NCBI GenBank assembly: GCA_032622095.1
Contig: CP136067.1
Location: 91,190,707-91,254,706, forward strand
Origin: Siphonodentalium dalli
Taxonomy: Eukaryota > Mollusca > Scaphopoda > Gadilida > Siphonodentaliidae
Direction: 5' to 3'
DNA length: 64,000 nucleotides
Part shown: piece after piece, positions 1-11,448 of the stretch
Numbering within the stretch: position 1 is the stretch's first letter
Layout: every line of letters begins with the position of its first letter
Position numbers and translations under genes: made by a program
Notes under the pieces: model-generated
The model's input: only the letters and a program-made list of their open reading frames with translations
Told to the model about the DNA's origin: nothing
The model's database searches: none

Positions 1-1290
1 AGTCGCCAGATTTGTGTCGTTGGGATGAGAGATTTGGGGGTGGGAGCGGTGGGTGGGTACTAAATCTGATAAGAATTGGTTTAGTCGCCGATTGCCACGA
101 AACTTATACAAATGCATCCCCATGGTATGAGGTGTCTAATGGCGTGGCTTAAACATGTCAAAAGTGTCGTCATTCGAGTCAGGGGTGCACTGAAAGGGAG
201 CGGGGCACCAAAATTGATACACAATATTTTTAGCGCAAATTTCCACCAAATTGATACACATTCTGATCCATGATATGAGGAATCTAATCGTGTGATTTTA
301 AAGACGTCATATTGGTGCTGCTTTAGTGAGAGATGGGGGTTGGATTGGCACTAAATTTGATAAAAATGTGTTTAGTCGCGGATTAGCACCAAACTTATAA
401 TATTAATCTCCATGATATCAGGAGTCTAATTGTGTTATTTAAAGATGTCAAAAGTGGGGACATTCGAGTCAGGGGTGCCAAGAGGATGAGAGGGACACAA
501 ACATTGATAAACAATATGTTTAGCGCCGATTTCCACCTGATTGATACATATTATTCTCCGTGATACGAATAATCTAATCGTGTGGTTTAAATGCGCCAAA
601 TTGGTGCCTTTTTGGGTGAGAAATATGCAATGGTGGCCCTAAATTTGTATACTCGCCAATTTTCATAAATTTGATATATATTCATCTCTATAATGAGTCT
701 AAGTGTGTGGTTTAATGGTGTCAAAAGTGGCGCCGCTTGAGTCCGAAATAGGGACGGGAGGGTCACCAAAAACTTATAAAAATATGTTTAGTGCCAATTA
801 CCATAAAATTGTCGTTGTTGGTGTCAGGGGTGGGGCTATTTTAGCGCAGTTTTGTATATAAGATGGTGTATGTACATCCCACCGAAAGCCAATGACTGGC
901 GGTAGCGCATGTTTTCGACCAAATTGATATATTATTCTTCTCCGTGATACGAGGAAATAAAGGTGTGATTTAAAGACGGGAAATCGGTGCCGTTTGGGTG
1001 AGAGATGGAGGGGGGGGGGGTAATAACTATGATAATAATTTGTTTAGTTGCTGATTACCACCAAACTTATATATAATCATCTCCTTTATATAATGCATGC
1101 ACGTTGTTTAAATATGACAGAAGTGGCGCGGTTCAAGTCAAGTCAAGGGGAGTTGCACAAAAGTTGATACAAATATATTTAGCACTGATTCCACCAAATT
1201 CATGCACGTTCTTCTCTAATGATATGATGAATTAAATCACATTTGGTGTCGTTTTGGGTCATGGATGGCGAGAGGAGATTCACTAGCATT
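1..1290. repeat. Degenerate satellite-like tandem array, ~145-bp monomers in ~290-bp dimers
   Basis: A start box of the type 'aaattgatac..aatattTTTAGcgc' recurs near 61, 211, 352, 501, 640, 768, 1022 and 1158. Spacing alternates near 150 and 140 bp. Two monomer flavours alternate. One carries 'atgtcaaaagtgg..attcgagtcaggggtg'; the other carries 'gacgtcatattggtgcc..gggtgagagatgg'. The repeating unit is therefore a dimer of about 290 bp. Copies are diverged by substitutions and small indels, and an extra ~110 bp interrupts the array around 800-910. The array runs off the left edge. No coding content is credible. Confidence 0.75.
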
Positions 1291-1970
1291 TAAAAGATTG
1301 TTCAATTCGCCGATATCGAACAATGTTTTTATTTTTTATTTTATTCGAATCAAAAACATCAACATGTATTTACAAATTGTGGCAATAAGGTAATACATTG
1401 TTAAAATATCTGTTGACAAATAATAGTTTTATTTTTATTTTTGGTTGGAATGTGTTGCACATGCAATCTCAGAGTAAAGAATAAGCTACATCTCACCGAG
1501 ACCCGGTTGACATTGATTTGTCAGCAGAGTCTCGGTGACACCCAGCCCATTCCACCCCTATAATATTGCAGGCTCCACATACCCATATGCGTGCTAACAG
1601 TTAATGCCACAGTGTAGTATATGATGCTTTATAAAGTGTAAAGGGATAAATTTCAAGAGTATATATCTAACTCTGTAAATTCATTTATAAAAGTTGGATG
1701 CTTTGTTATGTGTAATTTAGATGCGAAGTGACTGAATTTTATTGGCTAACTGACATAGAAGACACATAGCAACTCTAAAGTCTAATTACCATGATGTCTT
1801 CTTCTATATTATGCATATGTATCTAAACCGAATTTTCGCATAATTACAAATGGCCATTTAAATAGATATTTAAATAACATAAATAACTGTTAGTTGAAAT
1901 TCGTGCGATTGTCATGAGCTCATATACCATATTATTTTGTTCAGGTTACCTAAACTAAAAGAAAAATGGA
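1291..1970. other. AT-rich spacer without gene; one hairpin
   Basis: No protein similarity is recognisable here. The only structure seen is a hairpin with a perfect 10-bp stem, TCACCGAGAC at 1493-1502 and its complement at 1529-1538, with a 26-nt loop. The function is unknown. Confidence 0.5.
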
Positions 1971-4335
1971 TCAGCAATGTGACAAATCATTTATGAACAG
2001 GTTTTCTATTAATTTCCACCTTTCTTGGAACAAATTTTCTTTTTTGGAGGCGAAGTTTTTCAGGGGAACAGTTTCAATATTTTTATAAAATTTTAGCCAT
2101 TCTAGTAAGCCAACAGGTGAGGGCAACGGTTCTCTCATCTTACATGATTATATGTAACGTTCGAATAAAAGTATACATATGTTGATTATTTATGTATTAC
2201 AGTCATTTGACCTGTAAAGTCCAAATATCACATTTTCTAGTGATATATCCAAGTTTATTCCACAAACTTCTAGTTTTTGCTTCAGCACTGCTGTAACAAC
2301 ACTGATTTTGATATCGAGCATTCATATAAAAGATGTAAGATTTAATTGTTTCTCTTCCTGACTGACAGAAGGTACACATTTCAGTCTCTGATAGATTACA
2401 CTGGAAAAGTTTGGCATTAGTATAAAGGATAATTTGGTTTATTTGTATTGGAATGAGATAAGACTAGTATCATTGGTGAGTTTATATATGTTTAAATAAA
2501 TAGCTTTCCAGTCTGGGGGAATTGTTGTTTTTAACTTTCCTTCCCATTTCTGCTGTGTAACTTTACTTGTGGTAGAAGAGTTCTTTAAAAATTGTGGATA
2601 ACATGTATGGCAAGCTTTGTCACATTTTATCAGTTTTTATATGTTATGATTGGTCACACGGCTGAGACTCTTGTTTTCTTTTGCATATGCATTCCAAGCT
2701 CGGGATAAAGCAGATATCAGTCCTTAATAGGTGGTGAAAGGTGTATTGATGTTGTATGTTTAACATAATTATTCATAACTTAATAAGCCTAAGCCCTCTT
2801 TCATTCGATCATTTATATAATATATATTATTTTCTATCCACTGTCTATTAAAGAACATCTTCTTATTGATACAGATTTTAAAATTATAATATAAAGGTTC
2901 ACATGGGATATCTAAAGGGGTTGTGGTATCATTATGCTGAAGGAATGCCCATGCATGAAATACATCTTTCCAAAATGGATTATCTTTTTTGCCCATTGCT
3001 TCAAGACCTTCTATTCGAAGATTCCACACTTTTGACCTCCCAATGGTTCCAATTCATCAATGATTAGAGTTTTCCAACTAGCTTCAATTTGAGGATCTAA
3101 AAGTTTTTTTATCCATGTCATTTTAAGTGCTTTACAGAACGAATCTAGGTGGGGGATTTTAAACCCCCTTCTTCAATGTTATTGATGATCACGTCACGTT
3201 TTACTTTGTCTTTTTTCCCAGACCACAGAAAGTTAAAAAAAGTTTTTGTATTTTTTCTGATAATTCTTGAGAGGGTGAGGGTAATACCGTAATACAGTGG
3301 GTTAATATAGGCAGGGCAAGTGTCTTTACAACAGTTGTTTTGCCATATAAACTAAGGTTTCTAAAGGACCAGTCATTTAGCAAGTTTTCGATCTTCTTTA
3401 GCTTTGTTTTATAATTGTTTTCAATGAACGTTTCATTGAATAGGTTATATTCAATTCCAAGTATCGTGAAAGCCTGATTGTGATTCCATAGTATATTTTG
3501 ATCTGTATTTATTTCTTCACCACAACCCCTTTTTGCCCCAATCCATACCGCTTGTGTTTTATCAAAATTCAATTTTAAACCTGAAATGGCCTCAAATGCG
3601 CTAAAAGTATTTAATTCAGTGTTCATAGATTTTGATCATCTTGGAGAAAGAGGGTTATGTCATCTGAATATTGGGTCAAGGTATATTCAGAGTTATTAAA
3701 TTGTATTCCTTTTATATCAGGGTTAAATTTTAAACAGGCACTAAGAATTTCTACGCACAAAATAAATAAGTACAGAGACAGCGGTTAACCCCTCTAAAAA
3801 TATCTATTTTATTTGATACGTTACCATTATTTATAACGTAGATATAGGTATTGGTGTAGAATGTTTTATACATGTTTCATTGATGGGCCAAAATTGAAGA
3901 AGTCAATACATTTTTGTATAAAATCCCACCACAGAGAATCAAAGGCTTTTACAAAATCTAAAATCATTAGTATTCCAGGTGCATCATTTTTTTCACATTT
4001 TTCAATCATATCTAATATCAGTCTTGTTGATTCGCCTATGTTTCGCCCTGACATGAATCCAAATTGTGTACCACTAATTAGCTTTGGTAAGTACTTTTTC
4101 ATTCTATTTGCTATAACAGCTGATGCTATTTTTGTATCAACATTAAGAAGAGAAATGGGTCTCCAATTTTTCAGATAGTGTTTACATTTGTTTGGCTTTG
4201 GAATACAGGTGATTACTCCACAGCGTTGAGTTATTGACAGTTCTTGGTTTGAGTAACCATCATTGAGAGAGTTTATAACAAATTGACCAAGATATTTCCA
4301 GAAATATTTATAAAAGCTAGCAGTATAATAACAAC
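1971..4335 (-). pseudogene. 5'-truncated L1/Tx1-like LINE ORF2 (reverse transcriptase and C-terminal region)
   Basis: Read on the minus strand, the region gives a broken but continuous LINE reverse transcriptase. The pieces in order are NWRPISLLNVD near 4150, LISGTQFGFMSGR near 4070, the first catalytic Asp in ILDFVKAFDS near 3950, the second in YSDDITLFL near 3680, and the SGLKLNFDKTQ and LGIEY thumb motifs at 3201-3626. The connection domain (NPFWKDVF..AW) lies at 2769-3029, a CTFC..ETI zinc-knuckle-like box near 2380, and a C-terminal tail ends at a stop near 1971. Frameshifts and stops separate the pieces. The endonuclease and ORF1 are missing, so the copy is 5'-truncated near 4335. The clade assignment (L1/Tx1) is from motif style. 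The element is surely non-functional. Confidence 0.85.
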
Positions 4336-5412
4336 AACGTTATATATAGTCATCTCCCAGGCCATCTCCATGTCGTTCTAAGGAGTTTTTGGCATTCCGA
4401 TTTCACAATCTCGACAAATGGTGACCGAATTAAGTCACTTGAACAATTATATCTTCTCAACTGTCATATGTATATGGGGATGGAAATCAGGGCATTCCTA
4501 TAATGATATAGCAACACAGATGCATAGAAGAAAGCATTAAAAGTATATTTATATAAATCTATTTAAGAGATATATATATTCATTCAAACTGATGAACCTT
4601 GAATCGTCAGTGGATTGTATATTAGAATGGCTCATGTATATATTATAACACGATTGAGTCTGTTCCATTCTATATAGTTTCCACACAAAAAGTTACAATT
4701 GCCAAGAGCTATGGAAATGTAGAGCAGGCCTGTTCCAAAATAGTGGTCACAGTGTGCAGTCAAATATGGTTACTTCTGAGATAAAGGAAAACGAAGTCCG
4801 TAGCACATGACTTTTCAGGATCCTCCAATAGTGACATCTGACAAGGGTATATCTGCCCGATACAGAGGATTTCTTTCATTTTTTAGAACCGACTCATCGC
4901 CTAACAAAAACAACTTAAAATCTCGCTGTGTCTGGCACATGTAGCATACAAGCATAACATCATTTATTTTAAACCGAAAATGATTAGCCAGTACATAGCA
5001 CCAGAACAGAGGAGCACCTGGGCATATCTTTAAAACATCTGTATCTTCATGATGATATGATCAACTAGATTGATTGATTTATTGATTCATCTCTATGTCA
5101 AACACAATTGTCGTCTTTTATTTTTTCGAACTAATGTGTTTATGATGTTCATGTTCCATGCTATAACGTCTGAAGTATACGCAGTTGTAAATAAATAAAT
5201 ACTTCTTTATTGGTGGAACGGATTAAACGCGATAAAGACAATGATAATCGCTCCGACCTGACAAGTTGAGCCACTACTTATATTCCATGTGTAATAATCA
5301 TGTTTTGTGATGCCATTTGGATATACAATTTATGAGAATATGTGTAACACTTTGAGAGCAAGAGTATTCTCTATTCCCACCAAATATCCACAGATGGTTT
5401 CACATCAATTTA
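4336..5412. other. AT-rich intergenic DNA, partly probable Helitron body
   Basis: No gene is recognisable. The right part probably belongs to the Helitron whose 3' terminus follows at 5413-5442, but no TC-type 5' end could be fixed, so the extent is unknown. Confidence 0.35.
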
Positions 5413-5442
5413 ACCTGGGCAATGCCGGGTAACCCTGCTAGT
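5413..5442 (+). mobile_element. Helitron 3' terminus (hairpin plus CTAG|T)
   Basis: A stem ACCTGG (5413-5418) and CCGGGT (5425-5430) closes a 6-nt loop. It is followed seven bases later by CTAG at 5438-5441 and then T at 5442. A GC hairpin about ten bases before CTRR, with the element inserted before a T, is the diagnostic 3' end of Helitrons. No Rep/helicase coding sequence is seen, so this is a non-autonomous or truncated copy. Confidence 0.65.
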
Positions 5443-5454
5443 AGGCTATATCGG

Positions 5455-6055
5455 ACTATGTAGAGATATCTCCAAATATTTAGAGATATCTCCAAATGTT
5501 AAGTGATATTTCCAAATATTTAGAGCTATCTCTAATTGGTTTGCACTTCTCCTCGAATGAGTACTTATCCACAATAAAGAACGTCAATTGGAGAAATCTC
5601 CAAATCATTTAGAGATACCACTAAAGTAATTGAAGATAACCCTAATTCATTTATGGACAAGTACGACAAATCGGATTTACTTCTCCTTAGATGCAATTGT
5701 AGATATCTCTAAATGATTTGAAGAGACCTTCAAATATTTGAAGATATCTCCAAATATTTAATGATTTCTCAACTTAATTGCAGATACCTCTAAATATTTA
5801 GAGATATCTTCAAATGGATTGATGTCCTAAATAATTAAGGTTTGATTGAAGAGCTCCCCAAATCGATTAAGATATATCCAATGATTTGAAGATATCTCCA
5901 AATGAATTAGAGATATCCCTAAATATAAAGATATATCTATAAATATTTAGAGATATCTCCAAATGAATTAGAGATATCTCTAAATATTTAGAGATATCTT
6001 CAAATGATTAGAGATATCTCCAAATGTTCAGAGATATCTTCAAATATTTCAGTAT
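5455..6055. repeat. AGATATCT-rich palindromic minisatellite
   Basis: The sequence is a dense, irregular succession of 'tagagatatctccaaatat'-like units of about 17-20 bp. The core GAGATATCTC is itself palindromic, so units can be read on either strand. Copies are most regular at 5885-6050 and most diverged around 5530-5700. The array begins about a dozen bases after a Helitron 3' end. Confidence 0.8.
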
Positions 6056-8089
6056 ATGTTAATTTGGCTGCCCATAAGGGTCACCAGTAATCACGGCGAA
6101 CATTGTATATGCATGTACATGTGTTCAAAGGGCTAAAACAGGACATAAATATTTAGTTAATACTGTTACAATAAAATTCAAAATTGCGTGATGTGTCTCA
6201 CTGTATACATGCACTCATCATCATATTCGTCCTCGTAGTCGCCTACTGTACGTGCCCCTATATAATAGCGGCAAAACGCTGCTGGGACCAACATCATGAA
6301 TTATAATAGGACACACTCACCTTCGGAATCGGTCCAAACATCATCCTGTCCCATCAAAGTTTCTCCCATTGTACAGATCCTGTTGGACGCGATATACTTA
6401 AAGGACATGTAGCCGCGTGTTTTGCTTTGAACTGCACAGTCAATTCGAGATCTCGCAATGTAATGAAGAGGTGTTTGCGTTGATGCTATGCAAGCTTGCG
6501 ATCTTCGGAATGTTTTTTCCGAGATGCAATGATGACACTTGGAAAGATAGCTCATTAATAACGGCGTGAGATATATATAAATGTTCATCATTGACAGCGT
6601 CACAATTTTACTTCGGTTGAATAACTGTCCTCTCACGACTCTCTGGCCCGGACGAATATCGCTTACAGCTCCTAATTAATATTTTATCTCAAGACCGTAC
6701 ATTGTGAATTGATGCCTTTGTTCGCAAAATATAGGATAAAGAGATAGAAGAAAGCTAATGTGTGCGGTCCGTGTCGACCTCTTCTTCTGGGGACCAGCAC
6801 GATTGTTATATATATCAATACATCAATAAAAAATAAAAGATACTTGAACTTTGCGTTGCTGCATTCTAGTCGTGTCCGAGATATCCTCGGTAGCGGCATG
6901 ATACACGACATGAACATATATATCGACAGTGACATTAAACCTCCGTTATCAAATTAACTCATAGACACTTCCTTTGCTTTTTGTCAAAACCAACTGATTT
7001 CCATGCCACAAGTACATCCTATCACCCTTTGACTGCTTTACCCACTGCTTTGTTGCCAACATATCGTCTTGCATGCATGCACTATGCCTGGACTTTAACT
7101 TACTAAATCTGTGCAAATAATAATTTTGGTCCTCCGGCAAATTGTTGCTAAACACAATTATGCCTAAAAAAATACATGTGTTTCCGGTAACGGAAGAAAA
7201 AGTAAGGGGCGGTGGGGTGGGCTGGCGATGAATTTTATTCTTTTAATTTTGTTTTGGAAAATTAATAAATGTAATATAATCCTTTTGAACATAATTCCCG
7301 GGTAGCATATATAACACAACAATTGACAATGCAGCATATTTCAGATAGTGGACACAATAATGCATCCAATTTTTTTTTTTTAATCTTTGCCATTTTGCCA
7401 ACCAACTACTGGGATACACTAGCCGATACTAACTGCATTTGGTTTGTACAAATTGTGTCTTCTAATATCGCTCAAATATCACTTCAGTTCACCGTCCTGG
7501 AAGTGCCACAAAAACCTGTGGTATAGCATTGAACTTCAGTCAATGGTGAAGTTGTTTGTGGTAGTATTATGGTACATGTACTTCAATGTGTTTTTTTGTG
7601 GTATTTAAATTGGTGTTGCCCTTAAACGTGTGCTTTGTTTCTATGTGCATTGTTGTTCTTCGTGATTATCTGAAAAGAAATGGTTTGACACCTTAACGTG
7701 TTTCAAACAAGATGTACCCTGGTGTTGATCAGGCGAATACTAGTACCCCTACATTCCATATGAATGTAGAACTAGATGTATTGTCCGAGGAATCTGATAC
7801 TCAGCAGGAATATTTTCAAAATGATGACTTTAATAGTGACGTTTCAATCGGTCTCAAAATTTGATATCACAACTGGAATGTGGGTTTGTTTGGACTTGCA
7901 GCATTTTCGTATTACTATGCTCGGTCGGGGGACGTGGTTCACATTTACATGGTATTCTCGTTAAAAGCTCTAAGGCCCATCGAACGAGTTTGTGTGGACT
8001 GATAATTATAGTAATATAATGCCATCAGCATGATGTTGTGTCACTGACTTTAAAATCTTTCTTGAAGGAATAATAATCAGTCATCGAGA
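6056..8089. other. No recognisable gene
   Basis: Several short open frames occur (for example 6301-6636 on the minus strand, and 7711-7863 starting at an ATG on the plus strand with an acidic, Ser/Thr-rich 50-residue product). None shows a motif, repeat or codon pattern that supports expression. An exon of an unrecognised gene cannot be excluded. Confidence 0.4.
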
Positions 8090-8690
8090 GATATAGCCAC
8101 TTCAAATTGTTCCAGTCGGTTGCCGTCCAACAGAAGTAGCTATATATATAACTGTCGTTGTTAGGCTGTAGTGGAAATCTCTGTCAGTGTGAAATCCTCT
8201 CTTCTCTCGCTGTTGTTTTCCAAGTAGCTGACAATTTATATTACCGCTTTACCATATTTGGTTTTGTGGAATGTTATAATCCTTGATTCTTGATTGCAGC
8301 GATGGCAAGTCCAACTGTATCAGTAGTCGGGTGACTGTGTCCGGTTCGTGGGTGTATTCTTATCCTACAAAACGTGCGGACTTTCTCTGGACAATCTCGA
8401 TGCGATCAATCTGATATTGTCCATAGGGGTTCCTTGCCACACACGCGTATTCGAGTTGAGGTCGTAACAAGACTCACGTAGACTTGTCCTGTTATTGTTT
8501 TTGGGACAGCTGCCTAAAGTACGCTGTATAATGTCCAGTGCTCTATTTGCTTTTGCTGTTACTTTCGTTACATAGTTGTCCCATGTGAGCGATGTCGAGA
8601 CATCTAATGCGATATGTGCTGTTTTGTGTGGATTTTAGTATATGACCGTTCTTTGAATATGGATACAGAAAGTGTTTGTGTCGCATTTGA
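8090..8690 (-). pseudogene. LINE reverse transcriptase fragment, CR1/Jockey-like, post-catalytic part
   Basis: The minus-strand translation contains SLTWDNYVTKVTAKANRAL and then, after a one-base shift, LRPQLEYACVARNPYGQ, IDRIEIVQRKSARFV and LPSLQSRIK. These are the conserved motifs downstream of the catalytic core in Jockey/CR1-group LINEs, where a LVRPxLEYAxxxWxP box is typical. Further down, a broken 'FTLTEISTT' and a final segment end near 8090. At least three frameshifts and several stops are present. The catalytic domain is absent, so only a scrap of the element remains. It is a different clade from the LINE at 1971-4335. Confidence 0.8.
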
Positions 8691-8955
8691 GAAGTATAAT
8701 TCGTGTTATGTCCATTCGCACTGGTATTTTAAAATCTTAAATATTTAAAGGAACCAACAAGGTAGAATGTATTCTTTAACAATTTTATAATTTCCCCCAT
8801 ACAGATCCCCAGACAAACATGAGCAGAAGACACTCTTCTATATGCTTTTATATATGTGTGGGGCTCCCTGCAGAGTAATGGATGTTTTTTATTTTATGTC
8901 CTAAAAATTGTCAGAAACATTTATTTAAAAAAATTATAAAAAAATGTTAGGCCAA

Positions 8956-9014
8956 TGCATTCTCTTATATATGCGAGGCGACCTATGGTCGACTCGCATA
9001 TATAAGAGAATGCA
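8956..9014. repeat. Near-perfect 59-bp palindrome
   Basis: Arms 8956-8977 and 8993-9014 are perfect 22-bp complements (TGCATTCTCTTATATATGCG and so on). The inner CGACC/GGTCG extends the stem to about 28 bp with one mismatch and leaves a 3-nt loop. It can extrude as a cruciform or fold as a hairpin RNA. A related motif, including the flanking ACCCTGTGC, recurs at 43889-43969. Confidence 0.85.
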
Positions 9015-9803
9015 ATGGCACAGGGTAAAACAAAATTTGTTCCGACCGATCCTTACGTTTTGTATTCCTTGTATTGCGAAGTTCGTTAAAACGATAAAGA
9101 TGCCAAAACTGTTGAGGTGAATTTATATTCTAGAATAGAATCAACTATTCATTAATCCAGTTTTCAAATTTAGAATGTTTCGTTTATATTGTGGTTTTAT
9201 CAGGTGAATTCTCCAGCCACCCTGTCGGCTTTCAGAATTCAAATCTTCCTACGTCTTGCATTTATCAGCTGATCATTCCTAAATGTTAGACCCTGTGTGG
9301 GAGCTATAACAGTTGATTTCCTGTTTGTGACAAACTTGGCTATCCGAAGCCATTCTTCATCCGAATTAAGTAACACCCATTGCATCAAGTTGAGCTAGAG
9401 ACATTGACACTTCTATTGTTTCCCTCCTCAATCTATAAATGTTTCTCCTGACATTCGAAATCACATAATTAAATATATGTTGCCTGCTTAGACTTGACTA
9501 TATATCTATCTGCCCAAAAGCTTTTAAAGGCATTGTAATGTAGACCCTAACGAAGAATGTAAGGTATTATTATTTCCTCATATTGATACAAGAAGACTTG
9601 TTCTCGGAGACAATGAATTTATAACAAAATAACACACACTTTATATCCCATGAAAATAAGGCTATAACAAGGTCAGGCAAGTCCTAATTAAACTATTATA
9701 GTTATATTTAACCATTAAAGTTTATTTTGACAGTGTCAAATACATTAAATTCACTGTTTTGTGTGTGGGAACTACATGTATATGATCGCGCTCCCAGTGC
9801 ACA
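9015..9803. other. No recognisable gene
   Basis: Nothing could be assigned. On the minus strand around 9260-9400 there is an open stretch reading EEWLRIAKFVTNRK, which looks protein-like but matches no family I can name. Confidence 0.35.
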
Positions 9804-10625
9804 GTTACGCCAGCTTTTGAAGTAACTGACCATTTTTGAAGTAGGTCTCCACCTTTGAGGTAACAGTTGTACCTCGCCACTTTTGTAATTAAATCGCCAG
9901 CTTTTGTAGTAAAGTGAGGCCTCCGATTTTGAAATAAAAGTCGGCAGTTTGGGTAGTAAAAAAACATGTCTCCACGTTTGTAATAACAATATTACAGCTT
10001 TTGAATAAACCGACTCTCAATTTTTACGGACGCTGGACTTTCATGACAAAGTCAACCCGATAATCCATGGCGGCTGTCGCTCATTCAAGTGTTACTCATG
10101 GCCGAAGGAATTTAGTGAGCCGGTTACCTGACAAAAGAATCCAAAGCGGTAATCGACCATACGAGTGTGACGTGGGTCGAATAGCAAATACAAACACACA
10201 CGATAATTCACACACTCGATCGCCCATACGAGTGTGACGTGTACCAGGAGCCATTTATTGAATCCGGTTCCTGTCTAAGCATAAGAGAACACACATGTGA
10301 TCAATCATACGAGTGTGCAATATTGTTCAGTCAGTCAGGCAACCTGACAATCCACACATGTGAACGCTCTTACATGTGTCAAACTTTCGAGCCGCAATGT
10401 TCGTGGTGCCAAAAGGTTAAGTGTCCTTTCAAAATGTATTCAACGAAATGTACGAATACAAATAATTTGTTAGTCGAATATCAGGCAGAACATAACACAA
10501 TTAGGAACGAATTGAACGCGATTGTGGCTGATGAAGTAAAATAATTAGTCAACTGTATCCCCAACCTCCCTGTGGATCTTATCGTATATGAATAGCTATG
10601 TATACTATGCTATCATGAAGGCAAT
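9804..10625. repeat. Left arm of a 2.7-kb inverted repeat
   Basis: The outer end 'gttacgccagcttttgaagtaactg' at 9804 is the reverse complement of the right-arm end at 12515. The same holds for the 'ttttgtagtaaagtgagg' block near 9905, for 'gaccatacgagtgtga' near 10155 and for 'tatccccaacctcc' near 10556. The outer third consists of a ~35-bp 'cttttgaagtaa' subrepeat. Arms have diverged, with the left arm about 240 bp shorter than the right. Confidence 0.7.
10085..10390 (+). pseudogene. C2H2 zinc-finger remnant in the left arm
   Basis: Plus-strand frames contain decayed fingers: YECDVYQEPFIESGS, then HTCDQSYECAILFSQSGNL and TIHTCERSYMC. Spacing and the -YEC- and -H-T-x-x-R-P-like linkers are those of tandem C2H2 fingers with a TGDRP-type linker (GDRPY has become CDQSY here). 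Cysteine and histidine ligands are incomplete and frames shift, so no functional finger remains. The mirror copy lies on the minus strand of the right arm. The source is probably the same family as the gene at 33961-35043, based on linker style. Confidence 0.55.
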
Positions 10626-10830
10626 ACACAATTCCCAATGTTCGTGGAGCCAACAGTTTCATTTTCCTTTCATTTTTTTTTCAACGAATTGAACGAATAC
10701 AGATAATTGTATTGTCGACTGTCAGGAAGAGCAATCAAAAATGAAACTCACAACACAATTATAAACGGATTGAACGCGATTGTGGTTAATGAAGTAACAT
10801 AAAAACTAGTTAACTTGTATCCTCGCCCCG
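10395..10830. repeat. Tandem duplication, period ~241 bp
   Basis: The segment starting 'caatgttcgtgg.gcca' at 10397 and containing 'gaacgcgattgtgg' near 10514 recurs at about 10636-10830, including 'gaacgcgattgtggttaatgaag'. The second copy extends from the inner edge of the left inverted-repeat arm. Confidence 0.65.
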
Positions 10831-10883
10831 CCCCTGCACCCACATGTATTTGGAACAATAGACCCCACCACCATGAAAACACT

Positions 10884-10943
<60 letters not shown>
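10884..10943. repeat. (CA)n-(TA)n microsatellite
   Basis: About seven CA units run directly into about 23 TA units. This lies in the spacer between the two inverted-repeat arms. Open frames across it are low-complexity artefacts. Confidence 0.95.
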
Positions 10944-10945
<2 letters not shown>

Positions 10946-11448
10946 ACATAACACATAAGACAGCCCGAGTGCAGACAATTAAACTGAGTGAACTCCTGGA
11001 TGTTTGTGGCAAAGGAAAGTTTAAAATATATCCATTCCATAAATTTCATAAAATGGAAACACCCAGCATGTTCCAAAGACTCATCATGGAAAGGGTATTC
11101 GAAATTAGATATAAAACCAAACTGAATGCGATTAACGTCATCATGTCAGTACCGGCAATGAACTCTACGTTGGTAGGGAGAGTATGTAACAATGACAAAA
11201 CACTTAATGTAACTTCGTAATCTGAAGAGCTCACCAATGAGCGAAATGCCTAGTTACAATTAGAAGATAAACATATATCTGTATTCATGTCAGAAATAAT
11301 TTGTTCTATATATAAAACAAATTGTATTTTATGTTAAGTTATCAGCACATGAGACACCACAACCTGCCCTGTCTATAGTACACGACTTAATCTGACCCCA
11401 ATTGATAAGTGCAACATAGCAATAGCAATTTATTATACCATCAAATGT

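Noticed and set aside
5455-6055. Regularly spaced short palindromic repeats resembling a CRISPR array
   Set aside because: Units are contiguous with no unique spacers, the host is eukaryotic, and no cas genes are present.
6301-6636. 111-codon minus-strand open frame
   Set aside because: No motif, no composition signal and no neighbouring exon; length is compatible with chance.
10806-11076. Overlapping frames with long Tyr-Ile runs
   Set aside because: They are translations of the CA/TA microsatellite.
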